Of a stretch of DNA of 64,000 nucleotides, positions 38,839 to 51,500 are shown piece after piece. Made by a program: the position numbers and the translations under genes. The first letter of the stretch is position 1. Every line of letters starts with the position of its first letter. The stretch lies in NCBI RefSeq assembly GCF_000189635.1, contig NW_002476209.1:186001-250000 (forward strand), in the 5' to 3' direction. This DNA is from Tetrahymena thermophila SB210. Its lineage: Eukaryota; Ciliophora; Oligohymenophorea; Hymenostomatida; Tetrahymenidae. The notes under the pieces were generated by a model. It did no database searches, was not told where the DNA came from, and saw only the letters and a program-made list of their open reading frames with translations.

Positions 38839-40155
38839 TAGTTCTGTACTAACTAACTAACTAAATAAATAAAAAAATTACTAATTAAATAATAAATGTA
38901 AACATTTAAATAAATATATAGATTGTTTGTCTTATTAACTAAATTTATATAAAAAACTTTAGTAATTGTTTTAAAATAAAAAATAAAAATTAATCATTAC
39001 CATTTTAAATATTCTTGATTCATTAAAGTTTTTTCATTTATGAATTACCTTTCAACAATCAATAAAATAGCTTATGAATAATTTATATTGAATTATCTCA
39101 TTTTAAAGTTAAAAGCTTAGATATAAAATGACTAATCAAAAAATTAATTTTTCAAAAAATTATACTTCTAAAAAGTATTCTTAAAACTATAAAAGTTTTT
39201 ACAAATAAATTAAAAATCTAAATATTTTATTATTTGAAAATACAAATATGTATAAATTAATTGCTTTACTTTTCATTATTTTTCTTCATTATTGCTAAAT
39301 TTATTCTTATTTTAAATAATTTTATTTATTAATTATTTATGTATTTTGAAATTATTTTATTTATATTTTTAAATTAATTTTGGAAATTTTATTTTTTGAA
39401 ATAATTTAAGAGGTTTTATATTTATATCTCTAAATATTAGTTTGTATATAAATATCTAAATATTGTAGGATTTACAAAAAGTGCGTTTTCTGCTCTATAA
39501 TGCTTGGCAATGAATGGAAGATTTTTTAAGGTTAATTAATTCCATTCCTAATTTTGGATCTTGATTAAAATATGTTTCTTTAAAATTTTAAATTAAATAT
39601 TATAAAGTCTTTGATATTTATAAATATTTTACCTTGATGATTTTTCTAAATTTTATTTTCATCCTATGGAAAATTTATTTGAAACCAAAAATAATATTTT
39701 AATATTTGAGCAATAATTTATCTTTATAAATGTACTATCAATGTTTAAAGTTAATAGCATGTACTTTATATCCAAAAATGCGAATAGAATTAAAAATATA
39801 ATCTTTGAAGTTCAAAATAATAAATTTAGCATCATTTCTTTTATAATTAAATCAATGAGGTAAAAATTATAATAGTCTAAACATATGAGGGTATGTTAAT
39901 AATTTATGGTTATAATAAGACAATAAAAGTGTTTCTACTTTATTTTCAAATTTATAATAGAAGCAAGAAACTTAATTTAGGTCTAAATCTTTATTTATTA
40001 TTTAGTAGAGAAAAAATTAATCAAGCAGTATCATACATACAAAATACATTAAAAAAAAGAAATCTATCGATCTATCAATTAAATATAAATTTTAAAGAAG
40101 AAAATTTCAATAATATAAAAATATATTAAATCAATTATTAAAATAAATAAAATAA
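38839..40155. other. Intergenic
   Basis: About 1.3 kb AT-rich spacer. A short plus-strand open frame at 39893-40129 is not convincing (see rejected). A slightly GC-richer patch near 39480-39525 has no recognisable identity. Confidence 0.5.
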
Positions 40156-41291
40156 ATGGGAGGAGGTAACGGATAAAACGAAGATAGCAATAATTCTGGA
40201 GAGCAAGACTCAGCCTCTATCGCAAGAAAGTAGCATAGAAGAAATAAAAATGAAATTGAAAGAGAGTATATTTGTGGTTGGCCCGATTGTGGTAAACAAT
40301 ACGGTACAAATGCAGCACTTTATACCCATACAAAGAATAAGCATAAAAGTATTGAACATCCAAATACAAAAAGACCTAATTCAGAATCTGTAGTAGGAAG
40401 AAAAGGAAGACCACTATAATCTTTATAAGAAAACAAAGGTTTTCCTATAAATAGCAATGAACCACCAAAAGATTTAGAAAAAAAATTGCATGTATAATTT
40501 TTAATAATTCATTATATTTATAAAGAAATTAATAAGAATTAGCTAAAAAAACTAAATATAAATATAATTTTTTAATTTAGAGTAAAGTTATAATTAGAAA
40601 GTATGCAATAATTAATAATTTCATAAGTATTTTAAATAAGAAAATATCATTTTGTTTATTAGGTTTTTTAGAAAAACAAAATATTTTTTATTTATATATT
40701 TTTGAAAAATATCAAACAAACAAATAAAATAGTGTTTGCTTTAATATGAAATTAAATTAAAACAAAATGAGATTAAATTATAGTCATATTAAATCAATAT
40801 TAATTTTTAAATAAAAGGTTATTAGTATTTGGAGTGATTCTAGGTTTATTGATATGATCCATTTAATCGGAATGTATGGTGATTCTGAAAATACTAACTA
40901 ATTTACCCGCGAAATGGAAGACGAGTCCAGTGCAATTACAGAAGAAACAATAAAAGAATATATTGATAAGATAAAAAATTAATTTGATTCAAAAATGCCA
41001 TTTATATGCCCTCCTCATGTTAAAAACTTCTTAATAAAGGCATCCCATTTTTGGAAAGCAAAAGTACAAGAAGAATTAAATATAGTCTTGCTCTATTCTG
41101 TAATGTTTTCTGGGTAGGCTATCAAGACTTTATAAACATATATTTCTAATAAAGATAGAACTGAATATAAAACATTCTAAAAGTTAATTGATTCAAAAAA
41201 AGGTGAAGAGTTTAGCAATTTTGTTTTAAAAATATATAAGATTTTAATGGAGTAACAAAATACAACAGAAAATGGTGATGCAACTTCCTGA
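40156..41291 (+). CDS. Single C2H2 zinc-finger protein
   Basis: Two exons (40156-40491 and 40818-41291, splice in phase 0) give 269 residues. One C2H2 finger is clear: C-GWPD-C-GKQYGTNAALYTH-TKNK-H, the C-x4-C-x12-H-x4-H spacing of TFIIIA-like fingers with the CxWPxC style of plant and protist fingers. Before it lies a Gly/Asn/Ser-rich start (MGGGNGQNEDSNNS) and a basic stretch (RKQHRRNK) that could be a nuclear localisation signal; after it, 'GRKGRP', an AT-hook-like tripeptide core. The C-terminal half is helical and acidic ('TREMEDESSAITEETIKEY', 'PFICPPHVKNFLIKA'). Likely a nuclear DNA- or RNA-binding protein; target unknown. A further small exon inside the 326-bp intron cannot be excluded. 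Confidence 0.8.
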
Positions 41292-42411
41292 TAAAATTAA
41301 TTAAGATTTAAAGAAAAACTATGGAAAAATAGTCATATTTTAATTAGTTAATAAATTATAAATAAATATAAATTTTAAATTGTTATCAATCAGTTATATC
41401 CAAGAAATAAAAATTAATTTATTTTATCAAACAATCAATCAATAAATTAAAGATTTTTTGCTTTTTGATTCTCAATATTCATTATTATTAAAACAAAATC
41501 TATATATGTTAAAAGCTATTTCAAAAGTTAAATTACAATATTTTATTTATGTAAATTAATTAATTAAACTACTATCTTAATTAATTCAATATTGATAATT
41601 AATTTTATTAATTTTTATATAAACTATTATTGAAGAAGTTAGTTATCCTTATTTTTCATTTTATTATTAATTAATCTCAAAAATACTAAAATGGATATTA
41701 TAAATTGGAAGTAATAAAATTTGATGAAAATAACTAAATAATCGATTATTTTTATTTTATTTAATTTTTTAAAAAAGAAAATTTATTTAAAATTTAAATA
41801 ATTTATTTTTTATTAAACAAAATGACTCATAATAATAATTTAAATTTAATTTTCTTTTATTATTAATATTTAAAATAACAATTATAATTTTAAAATACTA
41901 TTTTTTCAAAACACATACATAAATTGTTCAAAAAACATATTTTTTTCATTAAAAAATTAGAAATTATAATTGTTTTTAATAAAATATAGGAAAAATAATC
42001 TTCAAAATTTAGTAAAAGATTAAAGTGAGTTTTTTAAATAAATTATAACTCTAGTAATTAATTATGAAATCAAAAAATATCTGATTACATTATTTTTTAA
42101 CTATTTCAAAAAAAAAATTTTTAAAATAAATTATGTTTTAATTACGAAATATAACATATGTTTCTTTTTTGTATTACTTTTATTTATTTTTAAAAAAGCA
42201 TCAATATACACATACACTCGAGAGAGTGTTAAAAGTGAAAAAATGTATTTATTTATAAATAAATCTAAACTTTATCAATTTTTTTAATATTTTTTTATAA
42301 CATAAAAATATAAATTATCTAAATATGAGATTATTTAAAAAATGAATAATAAGCTTATTAATAATAAATAATTATTATATTAATCATGAGTAGCAATTAA
42401 ATATGGTTCAA
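41292..42411. other. Intergenic with one GC-rich hairpin
   Basis: Convergent spacer (zinc-finger gene on plus, next gene on minus). Very AT-rich except for a strong hairpin at 42214-42229. No coding pattern. Confidence 0.5.
42214..42229. other. Perfect 6-bp hairpin with GAGA loop
   Basis: ACACTC, loop GAGA, GAGTGT: a perfect stem closed by a GNRA-type tetraloop when read on the plus strand. It stands out in a region otherwise almost devoid of G and C. It lies 183 bp past the stop of the minus-strand gene and about 920 bp past the stop of the plus-strand gene; role unknown. Confidence 0.6.
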
Positions 42412-43265
42412 TCAAAATAAATTATTTTCATCAATGAAGTTATTTACTATTTTTTGTATTTCAAAGAAAATTGTTTTATCTTTGATAGTAATCAAAGCTT
42501 CAAAATTCTTGTTTTTAAAAACAAACAGATTTATTTTATTTTTAGCATCATTTTCCTATTAAGTATCAATATTCTAACTTATATACCTCCCTTAATTATT
42601 TTATTTTATTATTTCATTTCTAATATACTCTGAGGAAGTTTAGGTTTTAATTAATTAATTTTACTTTAGATTCAATTTTTTATCAGAATTCTTAAGCTTT
42701 TGTGGTGTCTTATAGAGAAATTAAATATTTTTTTCTTATTGACAGATTTTTGATATATTACTTGATTTAATTACATAGTTGTTACTCAAAATATTCTCTT
42801 TTAAAAGTGTTTAGACCGGTGAAATATTTTTATTTATATAGCTTTCCTTTTACGAAATAATTTTATTGGTATTCATTTCTTTTAAAGGTGCTTTTAATTT
42901 ATTATTTCCTGATTATTTCTAAATATAACTATTAGGTTCACTGAGGCTCTTTTATTTTGTTTCTTCTCCTAGATAATAAATTCTAAAAAATTTTAAATTA
43001 TATTTAAAATAAATAAAACTTACAATTGAAATCTAAGTTATTTTTCTATTTCTTAAGAACGCATGAGTTCTTCAAATGTAATTTTCTCATTTTAATATAT
43101 ATCAAAGTCACTTGTTTCTTTTTGTAAGCTTTTTTTGAATAAAGATTTGCATAAAGAATTTAAATCATCTTAACCATTTTGTAAATTTAACATTCCTTGA
43201 AAATTCTAACTTCTTTAAGATTGCTGCTGTAAAGACTAAAGTACTTTATTTAACTAATCAGACAT
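42412..43265 (-). CDS. Unrecognised Gln/Asn-rich protein
   Basis: Minus-strand gene visible only with TAA/TAG as Gln. Exon 1 is 43265-43024 and exon 2 is 42982-42412; the intron (GTAAGT...TTTTTTAG) keeps phase, giving 270 residues and ending at TGA 42414-42412. It begins MSDQLNKVLQSLQQQSQRSQ. A short helical block follows ('ITFEELMRSQEIEKQLRFQ'), then a long Asn/Lys/Ser/Gln-rich middle, and a more ordered end 'LFVFKNKNFEALITIKDK' with alternating hydrophobics like a small beta sheet. The intact two-exon frame and the TGA end argue that it is real. No family recognised; possibly an intrinsically disordered adaptor. Confidence 0.65.
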
Positions 43266-44406
43266 TATGATATGATAAATAGTTTAAGTGATATTAATAT
43301 TTATTCCTAAATTAGAGGTATTTTGTTTTTATTTTTAATAAATTATTATAATTGATAATAAAATATGCCAAATTTATTTAGGTATTGACATAAAAGACAC
43401 AACAAAAATAAGTGTCTCTAAAAGAAAATTAATTTAAAAAATTTTAGGAACGAGCTTGTATTTAAAAAATAAAATAAAAAATTAATTAAAGTTATTTTTA
43501 CAAATTTAAGTGTATGAAATTCTTTAAAAAATCCTTTTAAATTTTAAATTATATTTTATATTATACATTTTATTTGTTTATTATTGCATTTTTGTTTAAA
43601 AATTATTGTTTAGTAAATGATAAATAAACGAAATACTTAATTAAATTTAGGTTATAGATTATATACTTTTAACGTATTTAAGAATTAAAGGAAAAAAATT
43701 TTTATTGTTTTTCTATCTAAATTGTAAGCTCATTAAATTTAAATTTAATTAAATTTGTTTATTTCCGAATAACTAAAATTTGTAAATTTTTCTACTTGTG
43801 ACATTATTTCTGTTAGTGAAGTTTTTCAACTATTTTTACTTTTAATGCTAATAGAGAAAAAGAAATATTTATTATTTGTATGTTGCTTGTTCATTTGATG
43901 ATTTTTGCTTTCTTAGGTTATTTTAAATTTCGTTGATTTCCTTTTCTTATTTTGTTTTATTAACATTTTTTTAATATTTTCAATAACTTAGAATTTATAT
44001 AATTTCTTTCAAGAACAAAATATTTTTATTTATCTGTGCTAAATAAATTAATTGAAAACAACAGCAATTAAATATAAATTTTAATTAAAATAATTATTTA
44101 AAATAAATAAAGTTTAATTATACTGATTTTAAAATCTTTTGTATCTTTTTAATCGTTTTACATTTTTGTATAATATATTAAAGAACTTTAAAATTATATA
44201 CTGAGAATAAATTCTGAGATACTTCTCTATTCATAATTTAGAAAATATCTATTGTAAAGCATTAAAATTTCAAAAGAAGAAAGAAAAGAGCAATAATTTT
44301 TTATAATTTATACATATAAAATAGTTAAATAACTTCTTAAAATATTAAAGAGGCATAAAAATTATAAAGGGATTAAACAAAATAAAAATTAAAGTAGTTA
44401 GTTAAA
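43266..44406. other. Intergenic, divergent promoters
   Basis: Spacer between a minus-strand gene and UCH37. One short minus-strand open frame (ATG 43966) is too weak to call. Otherwise AT-rich without signals. Confidence 0.5.
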
Positions 44407-45887
44407 ATGGGAGATTGGTGCACAATTGAGAGTGATCCAGGTGTTTTCACAGAACTCATTAGAGGTATTGGAGTAAAAGGTGTTTAAGTTGAAGAAGTTT
44501 ACTCTTTAGAAGACTAATAACTCATTTAATAGATTTAACCAATCTATGGTTTAGTTTTTCTCTTTAAGTGGACAGATAAACTAGAAAAAAGAGAATGTCT
44601 TCTCAACTATGATAACGAACTCTTTTTCGCCAATCAAGTTATATAAAATGCTTGCGCAACATAAGCTTTGCTGGCCATTTTGCTTAATAAAGATGATCAA
44701 ATTGATATAGGAGAGGATCTTAAAAATTTTAAAACATTTACTGCTACTTTAGACCCTCAAATGAAAGGATTAGCCATTTCAAATTAAGAAAACATCTAAA
44801 GGGTAATTCTAATTCTAATTTATTTATCAATACTTATAAAATTAAGAAATTCATCTCAGTTTCTTAAAAGAAATCAATTCATTTTAAAATATTTTTTATT
44901 GATCTAATATACAATTTTTTACAGTTTATTTTAATCTAATATCATATAGGTCCACAACTCTTTCTCAAGACCAGAACCCTTTATATTTACTTAATCCAAG
45001 AAGAAAGCAACTGAAAATGATGATGTTTTCCATTTTGTATCTTTTGTTCCTCATAAGGGTAAACTTTATGAACTTGATGGTCTTCAACAAGGTCCTATTC
45101 TTTTAGGTTCTTACGAAAATGACGACTGGCTTACTCTTGCTACTTAAGAAATAAATGCAAGAATTTTAAAGTATAATTTTTATTAAAGTATTAGGGTTCA
45201 ATAAATGATGCATTTTTTAAAAAAATAGATACAGCTAGGATGAAGTTAGATTTAATCTCCTCGCTTTAACTATTGACAAGCGTTATTAAGTAAATATTTC
45301 TTTCAATAATTTGAATTTGTATCTTTAAATATTTTATCTAATAATTAGTGCTAAAATAACATAAAATAACTTGAACTTCAAAAACTTGGTCTTTATCAGT
45401 ATGCTAAAGATAACTAAGTCGAGTTGGATGCTATGTAGGAATCTGACTTTGCTGATTTAGTATAAAAAATTTAATACTTTCATTAAAAAATTAATAAAAT
45501 ATTATAACTAATAGAATGCAAAATTAAGTGAACAAGAAAAATTAGCTACTTAAGTCGATGCTTAAGTAAATAAAGATATAGTTTTAGTCAAAATAGCAGA
45601 TATCAATGATTAAATAGCCCAATAAAAAATAATAATCGAAGAGGAAGAATACAAATTCAAAAAATATGAAGTAAAAATGCCTTTATAGTATTTATAAAAA
45701 ATATTTAAAATAAAATTTAAATAAATAGGTAGAGAATGTGAGAAGAAGACATAACTATATTCCATTTATTGTAGAGCTATTCAGATAGACAGCAAAAAAG
45801 GGCAAACTTGCAGAATTGATTGAAAAAGCTAAATAAAAGAAAAAAGAAAAAGCATAATCATAGTAATAATAATAAAAGAAAAACTGA
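44407..45887 (+). CDS. UCHL5: Ubiquitin C-terminal hydrolase UCH37 (UCHL5)
   Basis: Deubiquitinase of the proteasome cap, recruited by RPN13/ADRM1; animals also have it in INO80. The start MGDWCTIESDPGVFTELI matches the human enzyme nearly residue for residue. Catalytic residues are present: Cys in 'NACATQALLA', His in 'DDVFHFVSFVP', Asp in 'YELDGLQQGP', and the oxyanion Gln in 'FANQVIQNAC'. After the UCH domain come the coiled coil and the ULD-type C-terminus 'VENVRRRHNYIPFIVELF', followed by a basic KEKE-like and Gln-rich tail, so RPN13 binding is probably kept. Exon 1 is 44407-44802 and exon 2 starts at 44950; four further introns keep phase. The stop TGA 45885-45887 is followed by a (TGAA)n tract. 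It converges on NAA20 with 176 bp between the stops. Confidence 0.95.
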
Positions 45888-45900
45888 TTGATAAAAGAAT

Positions 45901-45925
45901 GATTGAATGAATGAATGAATGAATG
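45901..45925. repeat. TGAA tetranucleotide repeat
   Basis: About five perfect TGAA units in the short spacer after the UCH37 stop, probably in its 3' untranslated region. Confidence 0.85.
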
Positions 45926-46063
45926 TTTATTTAAGAAATATTTTATTTAAATTTTATGAAACTAAAACATTTATTTAGAAATAATGCAATGAGTTATGAA
46001 TGAGATTGTTTTATTATGTATTTATATTTTTAATTCCCAACAATAAATAGGTTTTTTGTTTTT

Positions 46064-46934
46064 TCAATGGAATTCTAAATCCTCAGGTTATATTCTTTTG
46101 CCAGTTGGTTTCATCGTTACTTTGTCAACATCTTTTTTCATACTTTTTCTCATGTCTAATTAATTAATTAGTTAATATTTTTTAGATTATTCTTCAGTAT
46201 ATTCAATAATTATATTTATTTACCATATGCATCCTCTGATTTACCATGCTATGAACTATAATACTTGTTTACAGTTTAATATACATCATACCCTATTAGA
46301 ATAAAATTTATATTTTATTTAGAGTACTTTAGAATAGTTTTAAATTCACATACCTAGGGCTCTGTACATTCCTACTGCTATTTTATTTGATGGTCTTACA
46401 AACAAATCTACAAACCAACCATCATGTTTTTCTGTGACTTATTCAAGGTAGTCCATCAAAAATCTTGCTATTCCTTATCTTCTAGAGTCTGGGGCAACTG
46501 TTATAGCCTTAAAATACATTGTAACAAATATATTTATCCTGAAATTAAATTACAGTAACGTGACCATGCCAGTTTTTTTTATTGTTATCACCTTTGTCAC
46601 CTTCAACTTTTCCTAAAACTTTACAATTTTACAGTAGAATATTTTAGATTAGTTACATATAAATAAAATATGAATAGTACGATAAGATTAAAATCTTCCT
46701 GTGCAATTTACTTATGTGATGCAATATTCGGGCCATTTAGCAATATATTTGCCATAAAATAATGTATTAAACTAGTTTAAGAAAAAATAATTTAGTTTTG
46801 ATGCCGATTTTTCCAAAATATTTTAATCTTTATAAAGCGATTAAATTTATTTTTACAGTTTCAGTTAGAATATCAAGATTAATATTGTTGTATTCTAATA
46901 AATCGAATAACTTAAAAGGTCTAATAGTAGCCAT
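46064..46934 (-). CDS. NAA20: N-alpha-acetyltransferase 20, NatB catalytic subunit
   Basis: Cotranslationally acetylates N-termini of proteins starting Met-Asp/Glu/Asn/Gln, at the ribosome with NAA25. Starting at ATG 46934: MATIRPFKLFDLLEYNNINL (human: TTLRPFTCDDLFRFNNINL), then after splicing 'YIAKWPEYC', 'LLGKVEG', 'WHGHVTAITVAPDSRRQGI' (acetyl-CoA loop RRxGx in the Q/R-x-x-G-x-G/A position), 'GWFVDLFVRPSNKIAVGMY', 'KSEDAYDMRKSM' and the end 'KRIQPEDLEFH'. Six short introns, all phase-consistent; one donor (GTACTA) splits 'SY|LLGKVEG'. Length and order match the family throughout. It lies tail-to-tail with UCH37 and head-to-head with ARL6. Confident. Confidence 0.95.
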
Positions 46935-47209
46935 TATTTATTTTTTTGAAAAAATACTAAGTTTATTAATATTAAGATATTGATAAAATTTGTGAAAGAT
47001 AAATATATCTTTTTAGTTTCTACTTATTATTTTTCTATTTAAATAGAAAGAAAAGTTGGTTTTTAAAAAATATAAAATATTGCCAAATTTTTTTGGAATA
47101 ATTAATCTAAGGCTATGGATGGATTTATCAACAGCTCAAAGAAAGAAAATAATTATTTTAGAATAATTAAAATTTGATGACTCACTCATCTTTATTCATG
47201 ATTATGATG

Positions 47210-47254
<45 letters not shown>

Positions 47255-47549
47255 TAGATAACAAGATACTTATTTCTATTTTAATTTAAGAAAGCATCTC
47301 TCATTCATACATTTATTAATAATTCAGCTTTTCTTATTGATTTTGAATTTTTTACATTTCAATTAAAAAATTAGATTAAATAATAGATGAGTATATATAT
47401 ATATATATACACTAATGCATTGTATTTTAATTTATAGAATTTCTTCTTTTACATAGACCATAAAAATATTAATTAATTTGAGACAATTCAGTTGATTTTT
47501 GTAAGAAAAAGAGATAACTAATAAATAAATAAATTACAATATAAAAGCA
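46935..47549. other. Intergenic, divergent promoters of NAA20 and ARL6
   Basis: About 615 bp with an (ATT)n tract (47211-47254) and a (TA)n tract (about 47394-47409). No gene. Confidence 0.6.
47211..47254. repeat. ATT trinucleotide microsatellite
   Basis: About fourteen uninterrupted ATT units between NAA20 and ARL6. Confidence 0.9.
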
Positions 47550-48120
47550 ATGGGTGGAGGATTATCAAAAATGAGATTATTAAAAATAATGCTTGTAGGG
47601 TTAGATAATGCTGGTAAAACTACATTTATAAAATGGCTTAGATCTAACTTAAATGGAACTCCTGGATAGAATCTTAATACAGTACCCACTGTTGGATATA
47701 ATATGGAAAAGTTTGTTAAAAATAATTTCTAATATTAAATTTATGATATGAGTGGATAAAGCAAATATAGGGAAATGTGGAACAATTATTGTAAGGAAAT
47801 AGTAGGTATAATATTTGTAATTGATTCTACTGATTATTTGAGATTTTAAGTAGTTGCTAATGAAGTTGAGCTTTTGCTTGAATAAGAAGATATCAAAAAT
47901 AGACCTGTTCCTATTTTATTTTTGGCCAATAAATCTGACATGTAAGGGGCAATAGCCACAGAGTCAATGAAAGAAATGCTGAAATTATCAGTAATTACTG
48001 ATAGAAAGTGGGAAATATTTTAAACAAATTCTCTTAAAGGTGCAAATATAGAAAATGGATTTTAATGGCTTACTTCTTCCATAATTAAGGCCTTCCCTGA
48101 AGTTAAATAGCAAAATTGAA
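47550..48120 (+). CDS. ARL6: ARF-like GTPase ARL6 (BBS3), with an apparent single-base frame break near the end
   Basis: Small GTPase that recruits the BBSome coat to membranes at the ciliary base. MGGG start (myristoylation), P-loop GLDNAGKTT, switch I 'VPTVGYN', switch II DMSGQ followed by 'KYREMWNNYCKE', 'IIFVIDSTDYLRF', and the guanine motif NKSD. DMSGQ (not DVGGQ) with 'YKE...IIFVIDSSDRLR' is the ARL6 pattern, and the protein aligns throughout. No introns. At 48060-48064 there are five T: the literal frame then gives 'GFLMAYFF' and stops at TGA 48099-48101 (183 residues). Four T would give the expected C-terminal helix 'GFQWLTSSIIKAFPEV' ending at TGA 48118-48120. Homology favours the second reading, so a base error or a real recent mutation is likely. 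Confidence 0.9.
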
Positions 48121-48594
48121 TAACTAAGGAAGCAAGATATTCAAAGTTAAATAAAATCATATACTCTCAATAAAATTATAAATAATAGATAGATAGATAT
48201 AACAACATGAATAATGAATAAATAAATATAAAACTTTAAAAATGCATATAAATCAATGTAAATTTTTGTAAATTTGTGTAAAAAATGTTATATTTCAATT
48301 TATTAATTAATTATTAGATTAATAGAGTTATTACTACACAAAGAATTACAGCATTAGTGATAGTAAGTATTTGTATTAATTTAGCATTTTCACAAATAAC
48401 ATTTGATAGCTTTTTGCTATTAATAAAATTACTCACTTAGATTTTTTTTTATATACAGTTATTTTAGATATATTTTAATTTTAGTAAAAGTAAATATTTT
48501 TTTATTATTAACTAAATATTATTACTAAGATTAAGTTAACAAAGTTACGAGTTATTTCAAGCAATTTTAATTGAATAAATACTATGATTATAAA
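48121..48594. other. Intergenic, convergent
   Basis: AT-rich spacer between ARL6 and the minus-strand helicase-like gene; short GATA-type repeats near 48188-48203. No other signal. Confidence 0.5.
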
Positions 48595-51500
48595 TCAACT
48601 AAAATATTAACTCATCAATCCTCTATCTCTGCACCATTATATGAATTCTCTCCAAATTTGTTCGTTATCCAAAGTAAAAACATCTCCTGATATTTCAAAA
48701 TTAAATTTATTATTAAATTAATTTTTATTTATTTCACTATACCTATTATTATAAGCGCTTCATTTGTTCTTGAAACTACTGCATTTATTCTACGTGGATC
48801 TCTTAAACTACCTAACTTTGCCTAAATTAGAATTAAAGATATTTAAACAATTATACATCGTAATATTCTTTCAAAAATTACTTCTTTGTTAGATCTAACA
48901 GTGCTGAAAACTATGAAATCAAATCTTTTGTCTAACTCTTCTACAGTTTTAACATTAATCACATCCATAGATGATTTAACGTTCAAGGCCTCCATTTCAT
49001 CAAGATCGAATAGCTATGGATTATTCTTTTAAAAATTTTAAATGTAATAACTTGAATACATGTTATTTTAAAGTTTACTTTAACGTGATAATCAAGCTCA
49101 CTTAATATCAATTATTTTTGAGTTTTATAAGGAGTTACAATACACAATTATTCTTTACGAATAGCCTTACATTTGAATAGATAAAGTATCGTATGGATTA
49201 AAACTTCTAATTCTTTCACATTGACTATAGAGTCTCCCTTTTTTAACTCAAAACCTTCAACGTGTATAAAATTTATCTTTACTTAATTATTTGGCCAGCA
49301 ATAATTATCTAAGTTATTTTTAGGTTTATCAGAAATAATCTAATTAATATCTTCCATAAAGGATGATTTATCTTCTTCTGCTCCATTTTACTTTTCATCT
49401 TTTAATTTAGGAGTAGGAAATACTAAATTTTTATAATAATATTTTGAGGTGAACTAAAGAACATGGAAACTTATTTTATAGTTTTGACACAGCAAAAAGG
49501 GTCTTATCCCTTCTCTAACTAATCTTTCAAAAAGACTTAAGCCAAAGCCTCTGCTTGAAGAAAATAGATTATTTGTATAAGCAATCTATTGTAAGTGATC
49601 TCCAATTAATACTAACTGCTAACACTATTTTGTTATCGCTTCAAGGCAAGCTATTTCTGATACATTTTCTGCATCAAGTATTATAACTTTTTAGAAATAA
49701 ATTCCTTTCAAAACAGAAAAATTAGCACTGCTACAATTAGTAATTACTACTTAAGCTCCTAAAAGAGCCTTTTTATAAAATGTATGTTTTTATTTATAAT
49801 TTAAGTGTATAAAAAATTCTTACTTTTTTAAGAGAATGATAATATCTAGGCATAGAATTATGGGTTTTCTCGTAATCAGGTACAGACGTTTTAAGTCCTG
49901 TAAACTCTATTTTAGTTGTTTGCTTCTCTGATACCTCAATCGCATTTATATCACAAGATCTCAAAGCATGATAAACCTATCTCATTCTTTCTGTAGAATG
50001 TACACAAAGTAATATTTTGAGTTTGCTATTTTACTGAGCCCACAACATTATTAATCTTTTTAGTACTCTCATCTTTCCACTACCATTAGGAGCTTGAATT
50101 AAAGACAAACTTTGTCTATGAGCAGCCAGAAGAGCTTGATATTGAGAAGGATTTAAATCTTTATTTTGCTAATATAAATAAATTTGAACATTTTAAATAT
50201 TGTAAAAAAATATATTAATTAATTACTATAGGCATTTCTTTGTCTACAATTGTTTCTGCAAGAGATCTGAGATGATATATATTGCTCAGTGGTGGTGCTG
50301 TCAAAACTCTATTTAAAGTACTTGACATAGAATCACTTTTCTATTTATTAACAATGTGTTTAATTCATTTATTAGCTTTTAATTATATATGAAGTAAGTA
50401 AAGTCTTACTGTAACGGTTTTTAACAAACTATCATTATATCTTTCATAAAGTCCAAGGTTGCATATTTTTGTGATTTTCCAAGTTCTTTATTCGCTAAGA
50501 ATTTTGTGATCTGGATTTAAAATGTAGAGTTTCATACACAAATCTTTTTATATTTCCTTTACATATGCTATAACTGAATACTCAACTTTATTTCCATACT
50601 CAGTTATTGAATCAACATATGCCTTACTGTATGAATATTCCTCGTCACTAATTTGAACTTAAATTTTACTTTTGCCGTTTTCAATTATTTAAGGCTATTC
50701 TTCATCTCCAACCAGAGTTCCATCCTTTCTCCTACTATTTGCATTAAAGTAATCTATTAGCTTATCACCAGTCGCTTTCATGAATGGTTTATCATAAGAA
50801 GGCTTGAAAAAGCATGATAAAACCACCATTTCATCTTCACAAATTTGATGGTGATAGATTGTACCATCTGATTAATTTCCTAATAAGATAGTTCAATTTG
50901 ATAAAGATAAAGATCAAGAGTTAATAATTAATTGTAGAAAAACTTTACTCTTAAGTAATTTTTTTTCTAATATGCCTGCATTTTCCTTAGGAGAGAATAT
51001 AAAGACATCTTTTTCATAGAGAGTTCCAATTTCTTTAATACTACCTTTAAAATATATTAATTTGAAATTTTTAATGTTTCATAAATAGATTATTTATTTA
51101 TTACCTTTAATATTAGTGATGTACTGAGAGTATTAATGCTATTTTGATTTCATACTTTTATTTGTATAAATTGTATTTGAAATAATTTCAATCATTTCCT
51201 AAACGATCTAAAGTTTCTTATTTGCGAAATAATAAGCACAACTAGAGTTGATAAATTACTCTATGTCTATCTTTCCAAATTTGTAGATTATTTCACAAAC
51301 CTGAAGAGCAAACTCTGGATCAGATGATGTATAAATAAGAGTTTCATACATTTAATTTAACATATCTATGGATAGATAATTTGTGAATGGATCCTTTTTT
51401 TCTGCTAAAAGGTCAAATGGCTAACTACCTTTCATTTTACTTAAGTGCTCAAGGCTCATCTTTTACTATTACTACAATTAATACTAATTTGAAGGTTAAC

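Noticed and set aside
39893-40129. 78-residue plus-strand open frame upstream of the zinc-finger gene
   Set aside because: With the ciliate code it simply runs on in the wrong frame through the zinc-finger exon; composition is not coding-like.
43787-43966. 59-residue minus-strand frame (ATG 43966, Lys/Asn/Gln-rich)
   Set aside because: Short and low-complexity with no supporting splice or composition signal; could be a tiny gene but not supportable.
46798-46983. 61-residue plus-strand open frame
   Set aside because: Antisense shadow of NAA20 exon 1 and its first intron.
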